This document shows positions 57,717 through 64,000 of a stretch of 64,000 nucleotides of DNA, one piece after another. Position numbers and translations under genes: made by a program. This stretch comes from RGIG4097 sp937885645 (lineage in GTDB: Bacteria > Bacillota > Clostridia > Christensenellales > CAG-917), in NCBI GenBank assembly GCA_937885645.1, contig CALABJ010000028.1:1-64000 (forward strand), given 5' to 3'. The notes beneath the pieces were generated by a model. It was given only the letters and a program-made list of their open reading frames with translations. It was not told the origin of the DNA and did no database searches. Every line of letters begins with the position of its first letter. Position 1 is the first letter of the stretch.

Positions 57717-58192
57717 TTTTTCTACAAAACGTTCCATAACAAAACATAGAAAACATATTTTCTTCGACCGAAATGCCTTTTTGCGGAGTTGTATGACCGG
57801 TTGCCTACGACACTTTTCCGTTCAAAACGTCAAAAATCTACCTCTGAAAAAGATGAGATGACCATCACAAAATCTCATTTTCAAACAATAGAGAAATTAA
57901 ACCTTTTCTTAAACCGCTATATTTTGCCACAATAACCCAATCACAACATATATCAGTCAAAACAAACGCACAAAACCGCCATCGATGACTGCAATCGCCA
58001 GCAGGTTAAGACAAAAAGAACACCAGCTTATGGCAAAATCAAGGTGGATAAATTGTTTCGCAAACCATTTTATACGAAAATAAGCCACTTAGCAGTCCAA
58101 TTTGACGGTGAAAAGCGACAAATCCACACGAAACCGACGTTTCACAGGATACTAAAATTTCATTGAAAATAGCAAAAATATAATAAAATCGG

Positions 58193-58208
58193 CGTTTCAT
58201 GTGAAACA
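58193..58208. promoter_or_regulatory. parS site 2
   Basis: CGTTTCATGTGAAACA, two bases from consensus. Confidence 0.8.
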
Positions 58209-58242
58209 CTCCCGAAAGGGTGAAAAATGACGTAAAAATATA

Positions 58243-58258
58243 TGTTTCACGTGGAACA
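58243..58258. promoter_or_regulatory. parS site 3
   Basis: TGTTTCACGTGGAACA, one base from consensus. Confidence 0.88.
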
Positions 58259-58275
58259 ATTCGCTTTGGCGGTTG

Positions 58276-58291
58276 TGTTTCATGTGAAACA
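58276..58291. promoter_or_regulatory. parS site 4
   Basis: TGTTTCATGTGAAACA, one base from consensus. Confidence 0.9.
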
Positions 58292-58996
58292 AAAACCCTT
58301 CAAAAATGGCCAAAAACACCTCAAAATACCCCATTTTTGGCACTTTTTGCCCAATTTTCCCACTCAAAAATCCTATGAAAAATAATTTTTCGTTTTTCCT
58401 CCATCTAAAATTTTATTAGTGAAAATCGGCCCTTTCTCCATTGAAAATTGACCCATTTTTGTTTCGCAAAAAATATAATAAAATCCATTATGGTTTCACA
58501 TTTTTTTATAAAAAAGCAAACTAGACGTTTTTTTAGTGCTTTTCAAGCCGTTTTCTATGCTTTTTTAGGTCAATTTACCCTGTATTTTAGCGTTTTTGCC
58601 TATATACAAGTTGTTGGTTATCCTGTTTTTACACTAAAAAATTGGCCATATTTTGCTTGTTTTTCTTCAAAATCCATAGAAAACCATCCAAAATCACAAT
58701 AAAACTCACAATAAACGGTGTTTGCTTTGTTTTTTTGATAGGGAGTCTCTTTTCTTAAACGTCGCTGGTTTTTTGCTTGCGTTGTTTCTTGCATTGATGC
58801 TTATGCTGTTTTCTTTTGTTGCTTTCACAGGTTTTTTACCCTGTTTTTTGAGGATATTTTTTTTGTTCTACGTGAATCATCGGCTTTCCTCATGTAAATT
58901 TCACCTCAAAAACCTTAAAAAATGCCCTAAAAACCGCCTAAAACAGCCACTTTTGCTACAAAAAGGTTAATAAGTAAACTAAATAATAGATAAATA

Positions 58997-59025
58997 TTGT
59001 CAAACTTACACTTTGATGATATAAT
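58997..59025 (+). promoter_or_regulatory. promoter of the P-loop protein gene
   Basis: TTGTCA (58997-59002), 17-nt spacer, TATAAT (59020-59025). Confidence 0.85.
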
Positions 59026-59059
59026 CATCACAAGAACATTTTTGTTTGAGGAAAAAGTT

Positions 59060-59491
59060 ATGCTCATAGCAATTATCGGTGAAAATTGTGTCGGCAAAAG
59101 CACTCTTGCAGAGGGTATTTGCCGTGAAATTGGCGGAAAAATCTACAACGGAAAGGATTTTTTACGTCTTGAAAGGAATCCTGACAACGCAAAATCGACT
59201 TTCAAGGCTATTTTGTCTTCTGCCGTTGACGGCGACAACGTCATTTACGTCATAACCGAGCGAGAGCACCTTGATTTGCTTCCTGCAGGCGCGGTCAAGA
59301 TTGTGCTCACCGCAGACCTTGACGTCATTAAAGAACGTTTTAAGGCGCGTATGAGGGGCATATTGCCTCCTCCTGTTGAGAAAATGCTTGAACAAAATCA
59401 CGGAAAGTATGACGATTTGCCCTGCGATATGAAATTGGAGTCCGGTGAATACGACTTAAACGCAGTGATAGAAAAGTTGAAATCAAATTAA
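59060..59491 (+). CDS. small P-loop kinase-like protein
   Basis: 143 residues. Walker A GENCVGKST (7-15) at the N-terminus, then a segment with LTADLDVIKERFKARMRG, which looks like a nucleotide-kinase lid with basic residues. It resembles guanylate/adenylate-kinase-type P-loop proteins but lacks the complete family signatures, so the substrate is unknown. GAGGA lies 8 nt before ATG 59060. Monocistronic, with its own promoter and terminator. Confidence 0.75.
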   Translation: MLIAIIGENCVGKSTLAEGICREIGGKIYNGKDFLRLERNPDNAKSTFKAILSSAVDGDNVIYVITEREHLDLLPAGAVKIVLTADLDVIKERFKARMRGILPPPVEKMLEQNHGKYDDLPCDMKLESGEYDLNAVIEKLKSN

Positions 59492-59513
59492 ATTTTATAA
59501 ATCTTTGATTTAT

Positions 59514-59538
59514 AAAAGGACGGCTTAGCCGTCCTTTT
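59514..59538 (+). terminator. terminator of the P-loop gene
   Basis: AAAAGGACGGC-TTA-GCCGTCCTTTT; the same stem as 12426-12446. Confidence 0.8.
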
Positions 59539-59572
59539 GTTGTTTTCGTATAATTTTGAGCAGGGAATATGC

Positions 59573-59899
59573 TCACCAACGAGTCATATTTGTTTTGAAT
59601 TTTTCTTCGTAGGCGGATTTCAGTTCTTCGGTAGAAATTCCATAGCACATAAGAACGTCATTGTAATACATAAGCACGTCCGCCAATTCTTCGACAAGTT
59701 TTTTGCGGATTTCACCGTCTGCGGTTGCTTTTTCTCCGCCGTTTTTCTTGATGATATGGGCAACTTCCCCGATTTCTTCCACCATCCAAAGCAGTTTGTT
59801 TTGACCGGTTGAGGTGTTGATAGGCTCCCAAATTGCGCTATATTTGTCTTGGAGTTGCTTTTGCATTGCTTGCATTTCGTTGATTGAAAAGTCTTTCAT
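59573..59899 (-). CDS. MazG-like nucleotide pyrophosphohydrolase
   Basis: 108 residues, an all-alpha NTP-PPase. Metal ligands are in MVEEIGEVAHIIKK (E-E-x-x-E) and ELADVLMYYNDV (E..D). Members hydrolyse non-canonical or damaged NTPs to NMP and pyrophosphate. AAAGGAG lies 5 nt before the ATG, 10 nt after the stop of the hemolysin-III-like gene, so it ends that operon. Confidence 0.85.
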   Translation of the reverse strand: MKDFSINEMQAMQKQLQDKYSAIWEPINTSTGQNKLLWMVEEIGEVAHIIKKNGGEKATADGEIRKKLVEELADVLMYYNDVLMCYGISTEELKSAYEEKFKTNMTRW

Positions 59900-59909
59900 A
59901 ATTTCTCCT

Positions 59910-60605
59910 TTAAGTGAGCATAAGATAGTTGGCGGTCCAGAAAAGAATTGGGCCTACAAGCACGAATACATGAAATACTGCGTGTATATAAGGTTTGTGT
60001 ATGACAAACAGCACTGAGCCGATGAGGACAGACACAATGCCTACGGCATTGAGCACCAACTCCGTGGTTGTAAAGTGAGTGCCTGTGATGAAGTATGCTC
60101 CCACCAAAAGACCGCCGATGAGGAAGTTTGTGGCAAAGGAAAACATACGGAATTTGCGGAAATTGACAAGGGACAGAGTCAAGGCAAGGGCAGTGAGGAA
60201 AAGGCATACGCCGTAGATGATGAAGCCCTCGTATCGTCCTGTCAAAAATGCTACCCCTGTGCCACAAGATATGACGATGAGGTTGACGGAGCAGTAGTCC
60301 ACCTTGCGCATAATAGCCTTGATTTTGGGGTTTTGTATGGCGTGGTAGGTGGTGGAGTTGACGTAGAGAGTGAGAAAACCTGCCGAGCACAGCACTGCAG
60401 ACACGTATGACAGAGTTGTGGTGGCTTTTACAAGCATAAGCACCATGCCGATGACACTGAAAACAACCCCTAAAAAGTGAGTGAAAACGTTGAGTGCCTC
60501 TTCACGGTGAGTGTAATAGTGCAAGTCGTACCTCACCGCAATCTCCTTTGCGGACTCCACGTCTTCTGGGCCGTCTAGCCATTTTTTGAATTCAGTCATT
60601 GTCAT
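59910..60605 (-). CDS. hemolysin III/TrhA-family membrane protein
   Basis: 231 residues, seven membrane helices. The PAQR/HlyIII metal-site residues can be seen as HREEALNVFTHFLGVVFS near the N-terminus, a mid-protein STTYHAIQ and HAVFHVFVLVG near the C-terminus. TrhA in other bacteria affects membrane lipid and energetics homeostasis. The start overlaps the stop of the upstream lipoprotein gene by 14 nt (ATG 60605 with AGGTG before it; 60599 is possible). Confidence 0.9.
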   Translation of the reverse strand: MTMTEFKKWLDGPEDVESAKEIAVRYDLHYYTHREEALNVFTHFLGVVFSVIGMVLMLVKATTTLSYVSAVLCSAGFLTLYVNSTTYHAIQNPKIKAIMRKVDYCSVNLIVISCGTGVAFLTGRYEGFIIYGVCLFLTALALTLSLVNFRKFRMFSFATNFLIGGLLVGAYFITGTHFTTTELVLNAVGIVSVLIGSVLFVIHKPYIHAVFHVFVLVGPILFWTANYLMLT

Positions 60606-61650
60606 TTTGCACCTGCAATTCAACGTTGTTGTTGGAATATGAAGGGAATGAGCCTTCCTTCACCGAAAGAATGCGGATTGAAACAACGCCTTCGCTTAGA
60701 GTTTTGTAGGCGGAGAGGTCAACTGTGTCACCATTTACAACACCCATATTGACATCATTGATAACAAGATAGTTGGTTGCATCCACGTCAATATTGTATA
60801 GCCTTATGACGCTTCCGTCAAGGGTGATAGTGACTGCTTTTGCCGTTGATTGAGGAATAAATGTGACACTTGCCTCTTCACCTTTTTCACCCTTTTCATT
60901 GCGAGGTGACACAGTGAAAACGCACTCCTCTTTTACAAATTCAGTCACATCGATTTCGTATTGAACAAACGTACTTTCACCAAGATTGAACTCGGCAACT
61001 TTCATATCATCAGTGACGTTTATTGATGAGGAAGTGCCGTCAGTGAACACCGAAACAGAAAGAGAAGAAAATCCCTTTTCAACGCAAAACACAAGTTTAA
61101 TGTTGTCATTTTCAAAGGATAAACCTGTGTTTATGCAATCATACGTTTTTATTTCAGTGGTTGTGTCGTCAGTGTCGTTGCCACCTGAAAGGTCATCGTC
61201 ACCGCCATTATCATCGGTGTTTTCGCTGTCATTATTGCCAGAATTTTCACCGCTATTGTCACCTGAATTGTCACCTGTGTTGTCGCCGTTTTGGTCGTCA
61301 TCGGGAGTGCCACTGGTGGTGTCAAGATATGCTTCAACACGCAAGTCGTACACATCACCGCTGACCTTGTAAGTGTCGGGATAGAAAACAAAACCATCTT
61401 TTTCAAAGGTCAGCTCGTCACCCTTTTCAAGTCCGTCAACAGAGAATATTCCGCCTTCGTCAGTTGTGGCAACAACCTCAAAGTCAAGGATAATTTTCAC
61501 ACCTTCAAGTGGTGTGCCGTCATAGACAAATTTGCCACTGACGGTCAGACCATTGTTGGTGTAGTCAGGGGTGCTGTCGCAAGCAAAAAGAGTTGTTGAC
61601 AATGCAATGACAACGAGGATGATTAGGGTGATGGTTATACGTCTATTCAT
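60592..61650 (-). CDS. lipoprotein with an acidic Gly/Asn/Asp linker
   Basis: 352 residues. Signal peptide with lipobox LFAC (Cys at about 24). Residues ~35-105 form a CarboxypepD_reg/CNA-B-like beta domain (SGKFVYDGTPLEGVKIILDF). Residues ~115-170 are a low-complexity D/N/G/S/T linker that may act as a wall spacer. The rest is beta-rich and unassigned. ATG 61650 has GGAGG 6 nt before it; an upstream in-frame start has none. Overlaps both neighbours, so all three are cotranslated. Function unknown, surface-exposed. Confidence 0.85.
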   Translation of the reverse strand: MNRRITITLIILVVIALSTTLFACDSTPDYTNNGLTVSGKFVYDGTPLEGVKIILDFEVVATTDEGGIFSVDGLEKGDELTFEKDGFVFYPDTYKVSGDVYDLRVEAYLDTTSGTPDDDQNGDNTGDNSGDNSGENSGNNDSENTDDNGGDDDLSGGNDTDDTTTEIKTYDCINTGLSFENDNIKLVFCVEKGFSSLSVSVFTDGTSSSINVTDDMKVAEFNLGESTFVQYEIDVTEFVKEECVFTVSPRNEKGEKGEEASVTFIPQSTAKAVTITLDGSVIRLYNIDVDATNYLVINDVNMGVVNGDTVDLSAYKTLSEGVVSIRILSVKEGSFPSYSNNNVELQVQNDND

Positions 61651-62527
61651 AAGCCACCTCCCCGTTTTCCACTGAAAAAGTGATTGTGCCAAAATTATAG
61701 TTGAAAACCTTATCTTCACCAAACACTGACAAGAAATAAGTGCCGTCCGCAAGAGCTTCAAAAGTCAAGGTTGATGAAGGCACGTTGCCGTAAGATATAG
61801 TTTTACCTTCTCTATTCAACGTGTAAGAAAACAGGATTTCACCAACAGGTTGCCAAGAGATGACAACTCCGTCTTTGGTGTTGAAGACGTAGAAATCCAA
61901 ATCCGCGTCAATGACCTTTGTGAGATTTATTGTTTGATAAGTGGGCGCAGGGGATAGGTGATAGGGGCTGTCGCTCAATGGAATAACCGCCACGATGACA
62001 CTGTCTTTTGCGGTGGACAAAAGGTCATCGGCGTACAACTTTTCTTCATCGGTGCGACCAACCAAAACGTTGTTGATGAAAACGAGATATTCATCTGCAT
62101 TTGTCACCTTATCCCAAAAGAGAAAACCGCTTGAAAGGCGGATATTTCGTGCTTTGTCAAGGCTGACGATGACTTTCACAAGACAAGAGCCAATCCGTTG
62201 TAAACCGCCGTCTAGACTTGCGTAAACGGAAATTTGGTGCTCTCCGCCACTTGCAACCAGGTCTGTAATGTCAAAATAGGTGAAATAATATCCGTTGAGA
62301 TAGGTGTATGAGCCGTCAACCGAGATGACGTATCCGTTGAAAGAGGAAGTGTCGGCGGAATACGCCCTCCAACTGAGGATATATTTGCCGTCCTCAACGG
62401 ACACTGACACGGAGTTGTCTTCTGCAAGAGCGGTTGAAGAAGAAAATGAAAACACCGCCATCATAATTGTGACAATGAGGGCAACTGAAATCACGGATAT
62501 AGATTTTCTTGAAAAGGAAGATTTCAT
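61643..62527 (-). CDS. secreted beta-rich protein, unknown
   Basis: 294 residues. Sec signal peptide at 1-38 with the cleavage site ALA-ED. The mature part looks like three fibronectin-III or Ig-like repeats (VSVEDGKYILSWRAYSADTS, then FLFWDKVTNADEYLVFINN, then VVISWQPVGEILFSYTLN), each with a W near the start of a strand. Likely extracellular or surface-bound. It overlaps the lipoprotein gene start by 8 nt and is the first gene of the operon. Confidence 0.8.
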   Translation of the reverse strand: MKSSFSRKSISVISVALIVTIMMAVFSFSSSTALAEDNSVSVSVEDGKYILSWRAYSADTSSFNGYVISVDGSYTYLNGYYFTYFDITDLVASGGEHQISVYASLDGGLQRIGSCLVKVIVSLDKARNIRLSSGFLFWDKVTNADEYLVFINNVLVGRTDEEKLYADDLLSTAKDSVIVAVIPLSDSPYHLSPAPTYQTINLTKVIDADLDFYVFNTKDGVVISWQPVGEILFSYTLNREGKTISYGNVPSSTLTFEALADGTYFLSVFGEDKVFNYNFGTITFSVENGEVAYE

Positions 62528-62903
62528 TTTCTTTTGTGTTTTTAGAGTTAATAAACAATTTGTCAAGGGCTGTTTTTGCACCGTTCATATTCAACCATAC
62601 ACACAAACTAAATGGCTGTCAATTTTTCTTTTTCAAAATTCGACAAAAACCGACAAGGAAAAGGGTAGAAAACCCGAAGTCAACCCCGTCCTATGTGGAC
62701 AAAACCGCAAGAGAAACCCATATACGCACCGCAAAATCAACGATTTTGCGTTTTCGCGGTGGAAAAACTGTGAATTTCCATCCCATTTGTCCACAAAATT
62801 TTCAAAAAATGCTTGATATTATCAAAGTTAATAGTTATAATAAAATATATTTATTATAATGTAAATTAACATACTAACTGCTTATATAAGTATAGGAGGA
62901 AAA
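62528..62903. other. divergent region between the secreted-protein operon and gyrB
   Basis: No gene. Two TTGTCCACA DnaA boxes in opposite orientation at 62694-62702 (minus) and 62787-62795 (plus) flank a plus-strand hairpin CGCAAAAT-CAACG-ATTTTGCG-TTTT (62730-62750). A gyrB promoter lies at 62813-62841. Confidence 0.7.
62813..62841 (+). promoter_or_regulatory. gyrB promoter
   Basis: TTGATA (62813-62818), 17-nt spacer, TATAAT (62836-62841); AGGAGG precedes the ATG. Confidence 0.85.
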
Positions 62904-64000
62904 ATGGAAGAGGTTAAACACAGCTACAATGAAACCGACATACAGGTGCTTGAAGGCCTTGATCCCGTGAGAAAACGTCCCGGTATGTATATCGGCTCAA
63001 CGGACACAAGAGGACTCCATCACCTTGTCACTGAAGTTGTTGACAACTCTATTGACGAAGCCCTCGCAGGATACTGCACCCACATCAAGGTTGAAATCCT
63101 TGCTGACGGCGCAGTCCGTGTCACCGACAACGGACGTGGTATCCCCACAGGCATCCACCCCACAGAGGGAAGATCCGCAGTTGAGGTTGTTCTCACAAAA
63201 CTTCACGCAGGCGGAAAGTTCGGCAACGGCGGATACAAGATCTCCGGCGGTCTGCACGGTGTTGGCGTGTCATGTGTCAACGCACTTTCTGAATGGCTGG
63301 TGGCAGAAGTCAAGCAAAACGGCAAGATCCACAGAGTACGCTTCAATCGTGGTATTGCAGAGCGTCCCCTTTCAGTGGTGGGTGACACCGATGAAACAGG
63401 CACAATCGTCACTTTCTATCCCGATGCAGAGATTTTTGAAACTCTTGAATTCAACTATGAGTCAATCAAGTCACGTCTTCGTGAACTTGCTTATCTCAAC
63501 AAGGGCCTGACAATTGAAATCGCAGATATGAGAGTTGAGCCTGAAAAGAGAGAAGTCTTCTGCTATGAAGGCGGTATCGTTTCATTTGTTGAATCACTGA
63601 ACAAAACCAAGGAAACAATCTTTGAAAACGTCATCTATTTTGACGCAAAATACGTGGATAGCGAAATCGAAGTTGCAATGCAATACAACGACAGCTATTC
63701 AGACACAATCCTCACCTTTGCCAACAACATCAACACCGAAGAAGGTGGCACACACCTTGAAGGTTTCAAGAGTGCACTTTCAAAGGTCATCAATGAATAC
63801 GGCACACGTATGGGCATTTTGAAGGGCGCAGACAAACTCTCCGGTGAAGACGTGAGAGAAGGTCTCACCGCAGTCATCTCAGTCAAACTTGCAGAGCCTC
63901 AATTTGAAGGTCAAACAAAGACAAAACTTGGCAACAGCAGTATGAGAACAGCAGTGTCCAAGGGCGTCACAGAAGGCTTTGGCACTTATCTTGAGGAACA
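62904..64000 (+). CDS. gyrB: DNA gyrase subunit B, 5' part
   Basis: The window ends inside the gene after 365 codons. GHKL ATPase features: RKRPGMYIGSTDTRGLHHLVTEVVDNSIDEA, DNGRGIP, KFGNGGYKISGGLHGVGVSCVNALS, and the transducer domain with EGGTHLEGFKSAL and KLSGEDVREGL. The C-terminal TOPRIM domain lies outside the window. Two DnaA boxes flank a hairpin upstream of its promoter. Confidence 0.98.
   Translation, partial: MEEVKHSYNETDIQVLEGLDPVRKRPGMYIGSTDTRGLHHLVTEVVDNSIDEALAGYCTHIKVEILADGAVRVTDNGRGIPTGIHPTEGRSAVEVVLTKLHAGGKFGNGGYKISGGLHGVGVSCVNALSEWLVAEVKQNGKIHRVRFNRGIAERPLSVVGDTDETGTIVTFYPDAEIFETLEFNYESIKSRLRELAYLNKGLTIEIADMRVEPEKREVFCYEGGIVSFVESLNKTKETIFENVIYFDAKYVDSEIEVAMQYNDSYSDTILTFANNINTEEGGTHLEGFKSALSKVINEYGTRMGILKGADKLSGEDVREGLTAVISVKLAEPQFEGQTKTKLGNSSMRTAVSKGVTEGFGTYLEE

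Larger units (their letters stand above)
57432..59059. other. 1.6-kb non-coding origin-proximal region
   Basis: No convincing gene. It contains four parS sites, one DnaA-box-like TTATCCACC (minus, 58043-58051) and a 7-bp hairpin ATGAGAT/ATCTCAT with TTTTC (57853-57878). From 58360 the sequence is T-rich on the plus strand and encodes only low-complexity Phe-rich frames at 58448-58702 and 58722-58970. A promoter for the P-loop gene lies at 58997-59025. This is the best candidate for oriC vicinity. Confidence 0.6.

Noticed and set aside
58448..58970. Two frames of 84 and 82 codons in the parS region
   Set aside because: They are Phe/Leu-rich translations of T-rich DNA, lack ribosome sites and promoters, and look like chance frames.
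1..64000. CRISPR arrays, prophage or insertion sequences
   Set aside because: No regularly spaced direct repeats with unique spacers, no transposase or integrase genes, and no phage structural genes were seen.

Overview
The window looks like the replication-origin neighbourhood of a low-to-moderate GC member of the Bacillota, most likely an uncultured, probably endospore-forming clostridial lineage. The basis is a canonical Spo0A, a YyaC-type germination-protease-fold protein, a SPOCS+LysM (SipL-like) protein, Veg, strong AGGAGG ribosome sites, TTGACA-N17-TATAAT promoters, and an flavodiiron/rubredoxin pair typical of anaerobes. Taxonomy below class level cannot be read from the sequence.

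Layout. 1-4.2 kb: an ABC importer operon of the tryptophan-transporter (TrpXYZ-like) class. It is preceded by a Tyr/Phe-rich leader peptide and mutually exclusive antiterminator/terminator hairpins, and lies next to spo0A. 4.6-10.1 kb: a hyperacidic zinc-ribbon protein, a membrane-anchored unknown, the FprA/Hrb oxygen- or NO-reductase pair, and an ABC exporter with a small Cys-rich peptide. 10.2-15.1 kb: cysE-cysS, ftsH, yyaC. 15.3-20.5 kb: a CvpA-like membrane protein and a 1459-residue membrane-anchored modular protein. 20.5-22.2 kb: a tRNA-Asn followed by three ~108-bp repeats separated by terminators, a GNAT gene and a candidate structured ncRNA. 22.2-27.9 kb: a methyltransferase, veg, a membrane-anchored subtilase, gltX, radC. 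28-38.1 kb: a complete glycogen operon glgB-C-D-A-P plus a GH13 amylase. 38.3-43.7 kb: ispE, the SipL-like gene, and a P-type ATPase behind a yybP-ykoY-like Mn2+ riboswitch. 43.7-53.2 kb: recF, dnaA, dnaN, parB and rsmG in a rearranged order, with small membrane proteins interspersed. 53.2-57.4 kb: a sugar-type MFS transporter, mtnN-luxS, and two Cro/C1 regulators beside a SLOG-like gene. 57.4-59.06 kb: a 1.6-kb non-coding stretch with four parS sites. 59-64 kb: a small kinase-like P-loop protein, a MazG-like protein, an operon of two secreted proteins plus a hemolysin-III-like protein, and the 5' part of gyrB.

How it fits together. parS sites, ParB, DnaA boxes at dnaA/dnaN/gyrB and the predominance of minus-strand genes left of ~57 kb point to oriC close to 57-59 kb. 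Several genes (dnaA, recF, the MFS gene, a 141-residue unknown) have a TATAAT box only 6-8 nt before the ATG and no Shine-Dalgarno, suggesting leaderless mRNAs. The genome re-uses a few intrinsic-terminator stems and short hairpin repeats with 3-nt loops.

The most novel items are the tyrosine-type attenuator, the tRNA-Asn-linked repeats with compensatory stem changes, the 123-nt ncRNA candidate, and the giant modular protein.
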